Shown here: positions 37,614-37,731 of the stretch, piece after piece
Layout of the letters: each line of letters starts with the position of its first letter
Position numbering within the stretch: position 1 is the stretch's first letter
Origin: an uncultured Butyrivibrio sp.
GTDB lineage: Bacteria > Bacillota > Clostridia > Lachnospirales > Lachnospiraceae
Assembly: GCA_947168335.1 (NCBI GenBank)
Contig: CAMVLM010000021.1
Location: 1 to 37,731 of the forward strand
Direction: 5' to 3'
Length of the DNA: 37,731 nucleotides
The notes under the pieces: model-generated
Seen by the model: the letters and a program-made list of their open reading frames with translations, nothing else
What the model was told of the DNA's origin: nothing
Database searches by the model: none
Translations under genes and position numbers: made by a program

Positions 37614-37731
37614 TTAGTGATAAACTCTCCTTCCCTCTAAAGAAGTGGTCTCTATCTTCTCATCTTTAACTTCATAAATAATATCACACTTCTCAATGGT
37701 ATTAAGCCTGTGGGCAATGATTACCATTGTC
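37614..37731 (-). CDS. 3' end of an ABC exporter (MsbA/PglK-type) ATP-binding protein, truncated by the window edge
   Basis: The minus-strand frame reads TMVIAHRLNTIEKCDIIYEVKDEKIETTSLEGRRVYH*, i.e. the H-loop and C-terminal segment of an ABC ATPase. Its TAA abuts the downstream ATG (TAAATG). Not listed in the ORF track. Confidence 0.82.
   Translation of the reverse strand, partial: TMVIIAHRLNTIEKCDIIYEVKDEKIETTSLEGRRVYH

Noticed and set aside
1-37731. CRISPR arrays, tRNA/rRNA genes, insertion sequences, c-di-GMP riboswitch
   Set aside because: Scanned by eye on both strands; no direct-repeat/spacer pattern, tRNA-like cloverleaf, transposase protein or GEMM-type core was recognised. A covariance-model search could still find weak RNA elements.

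Overview
The window looks like a Firmicutes/Lachnospiraceae-type chromosome segment; this taxonomic guess is inferred from protein style only. It falls into three blocks. (1) About 1-10 kb: the 3' part of pyrG (CTP synthase, cut by the left edge), a convergent 2Fe-2S/ASKHA corrinoid-activator-like protein, and a three-gene SPFH / double zinc-ribbon / TPM-domain operon resembling the non-PspA part of Bacillus ydjFGHI. Two tandem paralogous membrane GGDEF proteins follow. (2) About 10-13.3 kb, minus strand: a compact operon of a GGDEF protein, a degenerate HD-GYP protein (HD changed to ID, GYP changed to GYH) and an orphan family-1 solute-binding lipoprotein. (3) About 13.4 kb to the right edge, all minus strand: a large surface-polysaccharide locus. 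It holds GT2, GT4, GT8, GT11 and GT17-type enzymes, DUF4422, DUF5672, pyruvyltransferase, a polyprenyl-phosphate sugar transferase, a polymerase-like membrane protein, a Wzm/Wzt ABC exporter, a DUF6056/GT-C-like membrane protein, an LtaS/GacH-like phosphoglycerol transferase and a membrane GDPD. The last 118 nt are the 3' end of an ABC-exporter ATPase that the ORF track does not list. A strong terminator and a promoter split this locus near 20.9 kb. The main hypotheses to test are an extracytoplasmic glycerol-phosphate decoration module in a Wzm/Wzt polysaccharide locus, a PspA-less SPFH/zinc-ribbon/TPM membrane module, and the c-di-GMP operon with a degenerate HD-GYP and orphan binding protein. 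No RNA genes, CRISPR arrays or transposons were recognised.
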